Assembly (NCBI RefSeq): GCF_028745515.1
Contig: NZ_JAQZSG010000001.1
Location: 1-64,000, forward strand
Reading direction: 5' to 3'
From: Paenibacillus thermotolerans
GTDB taxonomy: Bacteria; Bacillota; Bacilli; Paenibacillales; YIM-B00363
DNA length: 64,000 nucleotides
Positions 17,394-26,227 of the stretch are shown here, piece after piece (positions within the stretch are counted from its first letter, which is position 1; each line of letters opens with the position of its first letter). Below the pieces are notes generated by a model, which was given only the letters and a program-made list of their open reading frames with translations, was not told where the DNA came from and did not search any database. The position numbers were made by a program, and so were the translations under genes.

Positions 17394-18293
17394 TTAATCA
17401 CTCTTCGTTCCGTGTGCGCGCAGTGCGTTACGGATACTGGTTTCTAACGGCGTGTAATCTCCGTCCTCCCGCTCGAGAAGGATTTTGTCCGTCAAGGGCG
17501 CTTGATTGTTGCACATAAATCGCGGAATGCCGGAATGATTCTGGGATGCGGCATGGAATAAGAACGGATGGCCGATAATAACATCCCCCGGCGCACCGGT
17601 CGTCTCGACGACTTTGAGCGAATACCCCCGACGGCTGTCCGTGTACGTGTTGTTCATAAAGAAATCGATCCTGCTTACAGACGGTTCCAACGGGACGGCG
17701 CCGGTCAGACGGTCGAACCAAGGCTGCTCCTTCGTCATCCGGTTGACGTCCTTGACGGACAAGCCTTCGGGATGATCGGCAAGCACGTTAGCAACGACCT
17801 TATGAGAGCCTTCCGCAACGAGCGTCCCTCCTCCGCGCGGTTTAATTTCCGAAAACAGGCACAGAAGCAGCAGACCTTGCTCGTTGCTGTCCACGAATTG
17901 AGGGTGGTGAATGCCGTCGACGTGCCATCCTTCGACCGGTACATCCCACGGCCGGTCGGCACCGGAATAAAAGTTGACCGGCCACCAGCCCCAACCGATC
18001 GGTTTCTCCCGCAGCGCCCATCTCCCCGCGCCGATCAAATCCTCAACGGCGTCTCTCAGACGATCCGTCTTGCACCTTCGAAATTCGGGCGTATCGTAAT
18101 TTTCGTTCATACGTACCATCGGCTGCGTCCAGGTTGAGCGGTCTTCTTTGAACACGCCTCTCGACTCCAGCCGCTGCCATACGACGTCTTGCGCGGCAAG
18201 CGCATCGCGCTCGGAATAAGCGGATTCCAGCCTGCACCAGCCTAGCTCCATGAATTGTTCAACCTGCTCTTGCGTCAGCACTTTACATCCCAT
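17394..18293 (-). CDS. Phytanoyl-CoA dioxygenase family protein (paralogue of the one at 42730)
   Basis: About 299 residues from ATG 18291-18293, overlapping the end of the upstream Gfo/Idh gene by 11 bases. Motifs: STWTQPMVRMNENYDTPE, WWPVNFYSGADRPWDVPVEGWHVDGIHHP with the HxD iron ligands, GGGTLVAEGSHKVV, and GHPFLFHAASQN with the distal histidine. The same motif order is found in the protein at 42730-43677 of cluster B, so this subgroup travels with the module. A 2-oxoglutarate-dependent oxidation of a sugar or of its substituent is a reasonable guess. Confidence 0.88.
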   Translation of the reverse strand: MGCKVLTQEQVEQFMELGWCRLESAYSERDALAAQDVVWQRLESRGVFKEDRSTWTQPMVRMNENYDTPEFRRCKTDRLRDAVEDLIGAGRWALREKPIGWGWWPVNFYSGADRPWDVPVEGWHVDGIHHPQFVDSNEQGLLLLCLFSEIKPRGGGTLVAEGSHKVVANVLADHPEGLSVKDVNRMTKEQPWFDRLTGAVPLEPSVSRIDFFMNNTYTDSRRGYSLKVVETTGAPGDVIIGHPFLFHAASQNHSGIPRFMCNNQAPLTDKILLEREDGDYTPLETSIRNALRAHGTKSD

Positions 18294-19341
18294 GGCTCTC
18301 ATTCCCCGCGCTCAAGCTTTCGACCGGCACGCGCGAACGCTCGCGGGCGGAACGGATGCAAGCCTCGAGCGCGCGCATATTGTTCACGGCATCGGCCGAG
18401 CCAAATAACGGCTGCCGCCCCTCGAGAACGCTCCTGCCGAAATCGTCGGCTTGAATCATGTAATGGTTTAACGGAGGAAAGCGTTCCTCCCTCGTAGTGC
18501 CCCCCGACTTCACGACGACGGCCGTTTCGGCCGGGGGATCATAGTAGAAAGCGGACGGTACATAGATGCTGCCTTTGCTTCCCAATATTGTGATTTCGTT
18601 CGTCCCGTCGCACCACATACCGAATTGGAGCGTAGCCCCGACGCCTTTCGGAAATTCCATGAGTCCGCTGTTCATCATGTCGACGCCGTCATGCTCGGAG
18701 GAGCGGAACGAGTGGAAGGTAACCGCTTCGGGCTCTTCCCCGAGCAAAAATCGAGCCGCGCTGACCGGATAGCAGCCGTCATCGTAGAACGCTCCCCCGC
18801 CGAACTCGGAACGGAACCGGACGTCGTTCTTCCGCATGCTGATGTCGAAGGTGAACGAACCGTGAAAAGCGCGAATTTCGCCGATTTCGCCCGAGCGAAT
18901 CGTCTCTTTCAAGAATTCGTATCTCGGATGATGGCGGTACATGAACGCCTCGGCCAGATGCACCTGCGCTTTTCGGCATGCGGCCGCCATCTCCTCCGCT
19001 TGCGCGGCGTTCAACGACAACGGCTTTTCGCACAGCACATGTTTTCCGGCCTGAGCCGCCTTTACCGTCCATTCGCAGTGAAGATGGTTTGGCAGCGGAA
19101 TGTAAACCGCATCGATTTCCTCGAGCCCGATCAGTTGCTCGTAGGAAGCGGCCGCAATCGGGATTCCGTGCGCTTGAGCGGCATCGGCCGCTTTCCGCGG
19201 ATCGCGGCTTGCGATGGCTGCGACGACGCCGGTTTCGGATTGCTGGATCGCCGGTATGACCCAACGCAGCGCGATGTCCGCGCAGCCGAGAATGCCCCAG
19301 CGCACTTTGCAGCTCGAAGGCTGCTCCATAGATTCGTTCAA
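18283..19341 (-). CDS. Gfo/Idh/MocA-family oxidoreductase
   Basis: About 352 residues. N-terminal dinucleotide fold (VRWGILGCADIALRWVIPAIQ), then YIPLPNHLHCEWTVKAAQAGKHVLCEKPL with the EKP motif and the family's PLPNxLH segment, and the C-terminal sheet domain. The start is TTG 19339-19341 about ten bases after AAGGAGG, or ATG 19329. The palindromic repeat at 19357-19379 lies directly before this ribosome binding site. It resembles dehydrogenases acting on sugars such as xylose or glucose-fructose; the exact substrate is unknown. Confidence 0.9.
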   Translation of the reverse strand: MNESMEQPSSCKVRWGILGCADIALRWVIPAIQQSETGVVAAIASRDPRKAADAAQAHGIPIAAASYEQLIGLEEIDAVYIPLPNHLHCEWTVKAAQAGKHVLCEKPLSLNAAQAEEMAAACRKAQVHLAEAFMYRHHPRYEFLKETIRSGEIGEIRAFHGSFTFDISMRKNDVRFRSEFGGGAFYDDGCYPVSAARFLLGEEPEAVTFHSFRSSEHDGVDMMNSGLMEFPKGVGATLQFGMWCDGTNEITILGSKGSIYVPSAFYYDPPAETAVVVKSGGTTREERFPPLNHYMIQADDFGRSVLEGRQPLFGSADAVNNMRALEACIRSARERSRVPVESLSAGNESHGM

Positions 19342-19356
19342 GCCTACAATTCCTCC

Positions 19357-19379
19357 TTAGCACCAATATTTGTTGCTAA
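19357..19379. repeat. Palindromic repeat, family B (TTAGCACCAATATTTGTTGCTAA type)
   Basis: A 23-base near-palindrome, with TTAGCA and TGCTAA ends and a CAATATTTG centre. Further copies or variants lie at 19735-19757, 19788-19810, 19841-19863 and 35870-35892. This copy abuts the AAGGAGG ribosome binding site of the Gfo/Idh gene. Confidence 0.75.
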
Positions 19380-19506
19380 CCCTGCCACATTTACGCCGTT
19401 TGACCGACTTTGCACCTAAAACTCTCATGTCCATGCGGGCAACTGCCGATGCTGTCGGTATCGCCGGTCACTACTGCTTCCGGTACTGACGCTAATCGCT
19501 TTGGCG

Positions 19507-19696
19507 CTAGCGGAACCGGATGTCCGCTAATTTTGTCGAAACCGGGAAAAAGGGCTCATTAGCGGAACCGGATGTCCGTTAATTCGCTTGAATCGCCGGG
19601 AATTGGCGGTTTTCGGGCGATTAGCGGACAACTTGTTCCGTTAATTCGCAGCTTTTAGGGGTACGGCAGTGTTTAGCGGACATTTCGTTCCGTTAA
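19507..19696. repeat. Cluster of four palindromic repeats, family A (TTAGCGGA...TCCGTTAA)
   Basis: Four 24-base imperfect palindromes at 19507-19530, 19559-19582, 19621-19644 and 19673-19696. Each reads TTAGCGGA(A/C)... to ...(A/G)TCCG(C/T)TAA. The first two are in one orientation and the last two in the other. Spacing between copies is about 28-39 bases. They form hairpins on either strand and resemble miniature intergenic palindromes spread through Paenibacillaceae genomes. Confidence 0.8.
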
Positions 19697-19734
19697 CTCC
19701 GGCGGCGGAAACCGGTTAACGGGGACGCCCGGCG

Positions 19735-19863
19735 TTAGCACTAAAAGCTGGTGCAAACGCCCCGTGGGCAGCCGGCCCAGCCGGACTTTGCACCAATATT
19801 TGGTACTAACCCTGCTATATCTTCACCGGCGGGACCGACTTTGCACCAATATTCGTTGCTAAC
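19735..19863. repeat. Three more copies of palindromic repeat family B
   Basis: Copies at 19735-19757 (TTAGCACTAAAAGCTGGTGCAAA), 19788-19810 and 19841-19863. The last two are direct repeats that share flanking sequence, GACTTTGCACCAATATT and CTAACCCTGCT, so the repeated unit is longer than the palindrome. Together with 19342-19734 this fills the gap between the Gfo/Idh gene and the solute-binding protein; no gene is evident there. Confidence 0.7.
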
Positions 19864-19903
19864 CCTGCTCCCCATCCGCCGGCGGACCCAACAGCGGTTG
19901 CTT

Positions 19904-21340
19904 CTACTCAATGCCGATTTGCTGCTTCAAAGCTTGAATGTCGATCGCCAGCACTCTTTCGACCTCATCCTGAATGTTTTGAAGCGCCGTTTTGGAATCG
20001 ATGTTTTTCTCGATCGCTTCCTGAATGCCCTTATCCCAAATTTCTTGAGCTTTGCCGTCCAGCGGCGTGCTGATCGACTCCGGAATTTTCGTAATAAACT
20101 CCTGATACATTTTTCCGGTCATTTGCCCGCCTAAAAACTCGTTCGGCTGCTCGAATTGATCGAGCAATTCGTAAGCCGGCAAATAAGCGGGAGTACCGCC
20201 GTACTGAATGTTTTCTTTATTGGCGTAGACGCTGTTTAACAAAATCATCCGTATGAACTCCCACGCCATCTCTTTATTTTTGCTTTGCGTCGTAATGCCC
20301 AGCGATGCGCCGCCCCAACCGCCGAACGCTCCGAACGGAAGGTTGGTCGCGTGCCATTTGCCCGCCGTATCCGGCGCTTTGTTATTGATTTCCTCCGCGC
20401 CCCAGTTGCCCAGGAATACCATCGCCAGCTTGCCCGAGGCCACCGCCTGCGACCCTTCGTCATCCCAGAAGTTAATGTTGGAAGCAAGCTTCTCTTGTCT
20501 GAATCGTTTCGCCAAATCGAGCCCTGTAACAAATTTCTCGTTATTGCGCTGCCATTCCAGCTTCCGGTTGAAGAAGCCGATGCCGAACGTGTATATGCTG
20601 AGCGGCTCCGAATCCCACTGAATGACGTATTTGTCCTGCGCCTTCAATGTTTTGGCAAGCCCGATGAAGTTTTCCGTATCGGAAATATATTGCCCGAATT
20701 CCGCCGGGTCGGTCGGAAACCCGTTCTCCTCCATAATGTCCGGCCGGTAGAACGTTACGGCGGGAGCGGTATCGGTCGCAATGCTGATCAGCCGCTTGCC
20801 GTCGAGCGACATGAAACGCTGCCATACGGCCGGCGGGAAATACTTCTCGTATTTGCCGGCGTCATACGGAGGCTGCAGCAAATCTTCGAACCCTTCGACC
20901 GTGTTGTAGTTGCCCATCAATCCGCCGTCAAGAAATGCGATGTCCGGCGCGCCAGAACCCGCGGCAAGAGCGGTTTTGAGCTTTTCCTCGATCGGGTCCA
21001 CCGTCAGCAGGTTGACTTTGACATTCGGATAGACGGAGTTGAACATGCCGACCCAAGAATCGAGCGGCCACGCCACCCATAGCGTGAGCTCTCCCTTCGT
21101 ATCGGTCGGAAGCGCCGGCTTGAAGTTGTTCGGGTCGTCGGTGACTACCGGGTTTATGGCAATATCGCCGCTTTCATCGCTCGGTTCGGGTTCGGGTTCG
21201 GTCGCATCTTTATTTGTTGTGTCCGAAGATGACGGGTCTTCGCTCGTCGAATCCGAGAGACTGCCGCCGCCGCTGCAGCCCGCCAGCAGTATGGTCAGGA
21301 CGAAAGTGAGAATGAGTAAAACGGATACCGCTTTTTTCAT
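19904..21340 (-). CDS. Sugar ABC transporter solute-binding lipoprotein (cluster A)
   Basis: About 478 residues from ATG 21340, preceded by AAAGGTGG. A lipoprotein signal (LTFVLTILLAGCSGGG) is followed by an acidic Ser/Glu/Pro linker to residue about 70 and an extracellular binding domain of the family-1 type (GELTLWVAWPLDSWVGMFN, GAPDIAFLDGGLMGNY, AMVFLGNWGAEEIN). It would capture an oligosaccharide outside the membrane for the permeases at 21465-23354. Those genes lie just upstream, making it the last gene of the transport module; the repeat-filled gap follows. Confidence 0.93.
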   Translation of the reverse strand: MKKAVSVLLILTFVLTILLAGCSGGGSLSDSTSEDPSSSDTTNKDATEPEPEPSDESGDIAINPVVTDDPNNFKPALPTDTKGELTLWVAWPLDSWVGMFNSVYPNVKVNLLTVDPIEEKLKTALAAGSGAPDIAFLDGGLMGNYNTVEGFEDLLQPPYDAGKYEKYFPPAVWQRFMSLDGKRLISIATDTAPAVTFYRPDIMEENGFPTDPAEFGQYISDTENFIGLAKTLKAQDKYVIQWDSEPLSIYTFGIGFFNRKLEWQRNNEKFVTGLDLAKRFRQEKLASNINFWDDEGSQAVASGKLAMVFLGNWGAEEINNKAPDTAGKWHATNLPFGAFGGWGGASLGITTQSKNKEMAWEFIRMILLNSVYANKENIQYGGTPAYLPAYELLDQFEQPNEFLGGQMTGKMYQEFITKIPESISTPLDGKAQEIWDKGIQEAIEKNIDSKTALQNIQDEVERVLAIDIQALKQQIGIE

Positions 21341-21464
21341 ACACATCCACCTTTTTTAGTTTTTTTCTTCAGTAATGCCTTCGCGAACCCTTGAAACATC
21401 AAAACCGCCGCATGTCTTGTGATTTGCTCAAAGTCACCACGCTCCCTTCGGAACGGACCGTTCC

Positions 21465-22466
21465 TTAATCGCCGGCAATGCCGGTCCGTTCTACGCTTTC
21501 TATGAAATAGCGTTGGGCGAAGCCGTACAGAAGCATAAGAGGCAAGATCGTGATAAGTGCCCCCGCCATATTCCGGTTGTAGCTGGTCGGGACGGAGCCG
21601 AGCATGTTGGCTCCCATCAGCATCTTGGCCTGCTGTACGCGGAAGGCGCCTTGTACGTCCAGGATCGCAAGCTGCTGCGGCAAGTTATAATGCGACTCGA
21701 CCATAAAATACAAATTCGGTTCGAAAATGTCGTTCCAGTGCCATACCGTGGAAAACAGAAACACGACCAGAATCGCGGGACCGGATAATGGAAGCATAAT
21801 TTGGAAGAAGGTTCGATAAGCGCCCGCGCCGTCGATCCTGGCGGCCTCCTCCAATTGGTGCGGCAAGCCGCGGAAAAACTGCATGAAAATCAGAACGAAC
21901 AAAGCGCCCCTGAGACCTTGACCGAATATACCGGGCACGACAATCGGCCAATACGTGTTGAGCCAGTGCAGGTCGCTGAAAAAAATGAACAGCGGAACGA
22001 CAATGGTTTGCGGCGGGACCAAAAACGTGAACAAAACGAGCAACAGCAATAGCCTGTGGCCTGGAAAGCGATACCTGGCCAACCCGTAACCGACGATCGA
22101 GCAGCTGATGAGCTGCGCGATTACTGCGCCGCCCGTGGCCATGACGCTGTTTCCGAAGCTGTGCCAATACTTCATCTTGTCGAACGCGAAACGGTAATGC
22201 TCGAACGACAGCTCCTTCGGAATCCATTGCACGGTAGCATCCGTAATGTCGGGAGCCTGCATGAACGATTGGCTCACAATATATAGAATGGGATATACGA
22301 AGACGAACGACAGGCTGCACAGCACGATATAGTGGAACGTAAGCCCGGCGTACTCTCTCGTACGGCGGGACGTTCGGGAATCGGCATAAGCCGCCAGCTT
22401 GGAGCTCCACCGTTCCGCAACCGCGTCAAGCTTAGCTTCATGCCGCACTCTAGGTTCCGATTGCAT
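21465..22466 (-). CDS. Carbohydrate ABC permease, MalG type
   Basis: A 333-residue permease with six predicted helices after a charged N-terminal extension of about 45 residues. The cytoplasmic EAA loop that contacts the ATPase is EEAARIDGAGAYRTFFQIMLPL. The C-terminus ends in the usual YFIESVERTGIAGD segment. GGAAGGAC precedes the ATG. It partners the MalF-type permease seven bases upstream. The counterpart in cluster B is 44762-45763, which ends in the same VERTGxxG motif. Confidence 0.92.
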   Translation of the reverse strand: MQSEPRVRHEAKLDAVAERWSSKLAAYADSRTSRRTREYAGLTFHYIVLCSLSFVFVYPILYIVSQSFMQAPDITDATVQWIPKELSFEHYRFAFDKMKYWHSFGNSVMATGGAVIAQLISCSIVGYGLARYRFPGHRLLLLLVLFTFLVPPQTIVVPLFIFFSDLHWLNTYWPIVVPGIFGQGLRGALFVLIFMQFFRGLPHQLEEAARIDGAGAYRTFFQIMLPLSGPAILVVFLFSTVWHWNDIFEPNLYFMVESHYNLPQQLAILDVQGAFRVQQAKMLMGANMLGSVPTSYNRNMAGALITILPLMLLYGFAQRYFIESVERTGIAGD

Positions 22467-22472
22467 AACGGC

Positions 22473-23354
22473 TCACCGTCCTTCCCGGGCATACGGGTTA
22501 TCCATGTTTTTAAACAAAAACATGACCAGCAAAATAATGAGAAAAATGATTGCGAAATATATCCAGCCCAGCGCCGACCCGTAACCGAATTCGTTCTTCT
22601 TGAAGGCGATATCGTAAATGTAGGTCATGACGGCGTTGTTCACCTTCGTAAACGAGTTCACGATGCTGAAGAGCACGTTGACCAATATCATCGGCGTAAT
22701 CATCGGGAACGTTACCTTCCAGAAGCTCTCCCACGGCGTGGCGCCGTCGCACTTGGCCGCTTCGTACAGCTGAGGGGAAATCGACTGCAAGCCCGCCAGG
22801 AAAATGAGAATTTGCACTCCCGAGTCCCACATCACAAGCGTTAAGGAATCCATCATCTTCAGCAAGGGCAGCAGCACCTCGCTCGGGACGTACTGGATGA
22901 GGATTCGCGCCAAATCGTACTGCACGAAAATCGGCAGCGTCGCGGCCCCTTGATCCAGAAGCTTCTGAAGTACGACCCCGGAGGCAATGATGACCGGCAG
23001 AAAGAAAATCGAGCGGAACATCATTCTTCCGCGGAAGGGACGGTTGAGCAGCAGAGCGCTGAACATCGCAAATATAATGATGAGCGGCACGTGGATCACC
23101 ATGGTCGTGACGGTAGACATCAGCTTCGGAACGAAATCTACGTCCACCGTGAATGCGTCGCGGTAGTACCTGGTGCCGTGGAAGGTAGCCTGCAGCCCTT
23201 GTTTGGTGAGCGTCATTTTGTTAAAGGAGTAATACAGCGACCGGCCGAGCGGGACGGCCATAAAGACGAGAAAGCCGATAACCCACAGGAGTACGAAGGA
23301 GTAGCCCTCCAGCACATGTTGTGTCCGCATCGATAGCTTTGCGCTCTTCCTCAC
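22473..23354 (-). CDS. Carbohydrate ABC permease, MalF type
   Basis: A 293-residue permease with six helices. The EAA loop is YEAAKCDGATPWESFWKVTFPM. An unusual periplasmic insert (about residues 125-175, LDQGAATLPIFVQYDLARILIQYVPSE) also occurs in the cluster B counterpart at 45789. Its GTG start overlaps the stop of the DUF5696 gene as GTGA, which indicates translational coupling. Confidence 0.92.
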   Translation of the reverse strand: MRKSAKLSMRTQHVLEGYSFVLLWVIGFLVFMAVPLGRSLYYSFNKMTLTKQGLQATFHGTRYYRDAFTVDVDFVPKLMSTVTTMVIHVPLIIIFAMFSALLLNRPFRGRMMFRSIFFLPVIIASGVVLQKLLDQGAATLPIFVQYDLARILIQYVPSEVLLPLLKMMDSLTLVMWDSGVQILIFLAGLQSISPQLYEAAKCDGATPWESFWKVTFPMITPMILVNVLFSIVNSFTKVNNAVMTYIYDIAFKKNEFGYGSALGWIYFAIIFLIILLVMFLFKNMDNPYAREGR

Positions 23355-25603
23355 TCGTCTCCCCCCTTTACGGCGTATCCGTACGCCGGGATCGTTTCGT
23401 CTTCGGCGACAGCTTGCGCATCGTTATAGTTCACCAGAACCTGCACGCCGTTGCCGTATGTCGTCCTGTACACCCCTTCGGCCAGCATCTCGTGATCCAC
23501 GATCGGCTGATCCGCTACCCGACCCAAAATCGTTTCGAATACGGCGTATTCCTCGGCGGAGCTGTCGACCCACTTCGAAAACTCCGAGCTGAATAAATCG
23601 TCGACCATCGTCCGCTTGAGCAGCACCGGATCGCGGTACGTCAAGGCGAAGCTCGGCAAGGCGCCGTATTCAAGTGCCTTAAGCATTTCCGTTCTCGGAT
23701 CGTCCCGCAAATTCGATGGCTTTGCCGTATACGGGATCAAGCCGTGAATTGCGATCTGATAGAACGGAATCGATGCATCCGCATACACATAATGGCTCGA
23801 TTCGAGCGGTATGCCGTCGATGCGGTCGACATGGCCGAGCGCATATCCGAAGCCGTATTCGACGGCGGCGCGGCCGACCGACTCGCGCATCAAATCCATC
23901 GACTTCACCCAAGCCTCCAGCGTATCCTTCCGGTAAGCGCTTATCTTCGATCCGGGATCCGAGTACAGGGTGTTCCCCATATAACCGAGCCGAACGCCGG
24001 AAATTCCGAGATCGGCGAACTTCGGCGCTTCCTCCGAGACGAACCGGTCGTACACTCGGCCGGGTTTGAGCAAATAGTACAGCTCATACGATGCCTGCCG
24101 CGTCGTAACGTAAGGCTTGTAGACCTCGAGCACCTCTTTGTTCAATCCGCGGATCGTATCCCTCGTTCTGCTCAGCGCGCCGCTTTTCTTGTACGGCTTC
24201 ACATAATTCGTGCTTACGTAAAGCTGCACGCCTATGGATTTGGCATATTCGCTTAGTTGCCGCAAGTCCTTCGTTCCGCCCAGATGCCGGTCCGCGGGCA
24301 GGTGAGCGGGCTGATTTCCGAACGCTCCGCCGTCCGACCAGCCTTCCAGCGTCACTTCGAGCTTGCGGACGCCCTTCCCGATCAAACGGTCGATCATTTC
24401 CTTAACTTCCTTGAAGGTGGTCAGCGTCACGAATTTCCGTCCGATAATTTCGGTCTGAAGCACCCCGCCGAAAACATGCAGCTGGTACGTCGGTTCGCGG
24501 TCCGCCGCCGGCTTCAGCCCCTTCTCCTCGATGAGGTAGTTTCGGTAAGCGGTCGCCATCCCGACGTAATTCGCATTCGGCTCCTGTAGGAGGACGAAGC
24601 GGACGGTCCGGTCTCCCGGAATCATAGCGCTGCTCGTCAGCGGAATTTCTCCCGAGCCGCCCAGAAACACAACGTCGTCATTTCGATATATAAACTCCGC
24701 GGAAGCCCGATACAGCTTAATGTTACGCACGCCTGACGGAGTGGCGTTTATTTTCGCGTCCTCCTCCCCGTCATGAAGCACGGCGAGAAACGCTTTGTCC
24801 TTTTTGTACAATCCGTATATAGGCAGCGCCGCCGATTCCCGCGGTCCGTAGCTCAGCATCTCCCGCTTATTTTCCGTGACCTTCTGATAGACGTTCTTCT
24901 GAAAAGCGTGGTCGCCGCCGTACACGAATTCGCTGTAGATTTCGAAATATTGCGGATGCTTCTCCTTAAAGCCGATCAAAGCGCCCGATCCGTCCGGTAT
25001 GACGAGCGCGCCTTCGTCCGTCTCCTTCGCCGCCTCGAAGAACGGAAGCGCCTCGATCGATACGAGCTTTTTATTGGCCCCTTCCTTGACCGAATCGAAC
25101 GGAATCTTCACCTCTAATCCGTCTTTATTTAGCCGATACACTAGCGCGAACGCAATATTGATCCGGGTAAGCTCGATGTCCGCGCGGATCGCCTTCCCGC
25201 CGTCGATCAGCTCCGCCTTGAGCGTCCCTTGTTCTTTGAAGGGGTATGTCTGTGTGTTTCCTTTCCCCTCCGTATAACGGACCAATACCGGCGAATGAAT
25301 AAACCGCTGATTGTTGGGAGGCACCGATTTATCCAGCTCGGGCACGCTGTCCCACGTTTGTCCCGTCGACTTGTCGGTCAAATGCACGCTCCCGTATCGT
25401 CCGTCGAACCGGAGGGCAAAGCGGTCATTTTCCAGCTGTAAGCTTTCCGCCGTAAATTGATCGAGCTCCTTAGGAGCCTCCTCTTTCGCGGTTTCCTTGG
25501 CTGCTTCCGGTTCGGCGGGCGGCTGGCTGATAATGAGGATAAAGACGGTCGTCAATGCCGCAACGATTGCATACCCTATAACTCTTCCGATATAGGCTTT
25601 CAT
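23351..25603 (-). CDS. DUF5696 protein, membrane-anchored, glycoside-hydrolase-like architecture
   Basis: A 750-residue protein. One N-terminal helix (about residues 7-26) anchors it, followed by a Glu/Ala/Pro linker. A beta-sandwich-like part (LENDRFALRFDGRYGSVHLTDKSTGQTW) leads into a probable TIM barrel from about residue 360 (VRKLEVTLEGWSDGG, LGISGVRLGYMGNTLYSD, ASIPFYQIAIHGLIPY, ALEYGALPSF), and a short beta C-terminus (GVQVLVNYNDAQA) typical of glycosidases. It aligns by motif order with 46688-49264. By architecture it should act on glycans at the outer membrane face, but no catalytic residue can be named safely. Confidence 0.85.
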   Translation of the reverse strand: MKAYIGRVIGYAIVAALTTVFILIISQPPAEPEAAKETAKEEAPKELDQFTAESLQLENDRFALRFDGRYGSVHLTDKSTGQTWDSVPELDKSVPPNNQRFIHSPVLVRYTEGKGNTQTYPFKEQGTLKAELIDGGKAIRADIELTRINIAFALVYRLNKDGLEVKIPFDSVKEGANKKLVSIEALPFFEAAKETDEGALVIPDGSGALIGFKEKHPQYFEIYSEFVYGGDHAFQKNVYQKVTENKREMLSYGPRESAALPIYGLYKKDKAFLAVLHDGEEDAKINATPSGVRNIKLYRASAEFIYRNDDVVFLGGSGEIPLTSSAMIPGDRTVRFVLLQEPNANYVGMATAYRNYLIEEKGLKPAADREPTYQLHVFGGVLQTEIIGRKFVTLTTFKEVKEMIDRLIGKGVRKLEVTLEGWSDGGAFGNQPAHLPADRHLGGTKDLRQLSEYAKSIGVQLYVSTNYVKPYKKSGALSRTRDTIRGLNKEVLEVYKPYVTTRQASYELYYLLKPGRVYDRFVSEEAPKFADLGISGVRLGYMGNTLYSDPGSKISAYRKDTLEAWVKSMDLMRESVGRAAVEYGFGYALGHVDRIDGIPLESSHYVYADASIPFYQIAIHGLIPYTAKPSNLRDDPRTEMLKALEYGALPSFALTYRDPVLLKRTMVDDLFSSEFSKWVDSSAEEYAVFETILGRVADQPIVDHEMLAEGVYRTTYGNGVQVLVNYNDAQAVAEDETIPAYGYAVKGGDE

Positions 25604-25612
25604 CTTTACCCC

Positions 25613-26227
25613 CTATAGCCTGAAAGTGATTTCCTTGTAAAGACCGATCACGAACGTAAAAGCTTGGTTGATCAATCCGAACAACAGAAGCCCGATAAAC
25701 CACATGATGAACATCCCGGCGATGGTGAGGAGCGTGATCCACACGACCTTTCCCGGCTCGAAATCGTGAATGACCTTCACCTTCGCAAACACAAGGAAAG
25801 CGACCCATACATAAACTCCCCACGTCAGCATCGTCACGATCATGCTCTCTCTTAAGCTGAGCAGGTTCGTAATGATCGCGATCGGGACGATGCACAGAAC
25901 ATAAGGAACGAACGCAAACGCGCTGCCGGTAAGCACATCGATAAATTTGCCCTCGCCGTCGATAATCGTACTGACTCCCCAATTCGCAATCGACCAGGTA
26001 AGCCACGGCACGATAATCCATACCGCTTGCATGATGAACGAGATTTGGTAAGGCTCCCGCGTTTGATAGGAAAAGCCGGTCGCCATCAGCGACACGACCC
26101 GGGCGGCCACCGTCAGCACGATAATGATGGCTGCGCTTATAAGCTTGGACTTGCCGGCGAACTGAATATCATAGAAGAAATCCAACGGATGCAGCAGCAC
26201 GTGCTTTGACTGTCGGAATACGTTCAC
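25613..26227 (-). CDS. YIP1-family integral membrane protein
   Basis: A 204-residue protein with about five or six helices. Motifs shared with the cluster B partner at 49279: LHPLDFFYDI near the start, SIANWGVSTIIDGEGKF in the middle, and the end YKEITFRL. The GTG start overlaps the stop of the NHL/TPR gene as GTGA. YIP1 proteins are membrane-embedded scaffolds without known enzymatic activity in bacteria. Its fixed place between the NHL/TPR and DUF5696 genes suggests that it holds the surface assembly together. Confidence 0.85.
   Translation of the reverse strand: MNVFRQSKHVLLHPLDFFYDIQFAGKSKLISAAIIIVLTVAARVVSLMATGFSYQTREPYQISFIMQAVWIIVPWLTWSIANWGVSTIIDGEGKFIDVLTGSAFAFVPYVLCIVPIAIITNLLSLRESMIVTMLTWGVYVWVAFLVFAKVKVIHDFEPGKVVWITLLTIAGMFIMWFIGLLLFGLINQAFTFVIGLYKEITFRL

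Noticed and set aside
19507-19863. CRISPR-like array
   Set aside because: Units are palindromic, change orientation and differ in spacing and sequence; there are no cas genes.
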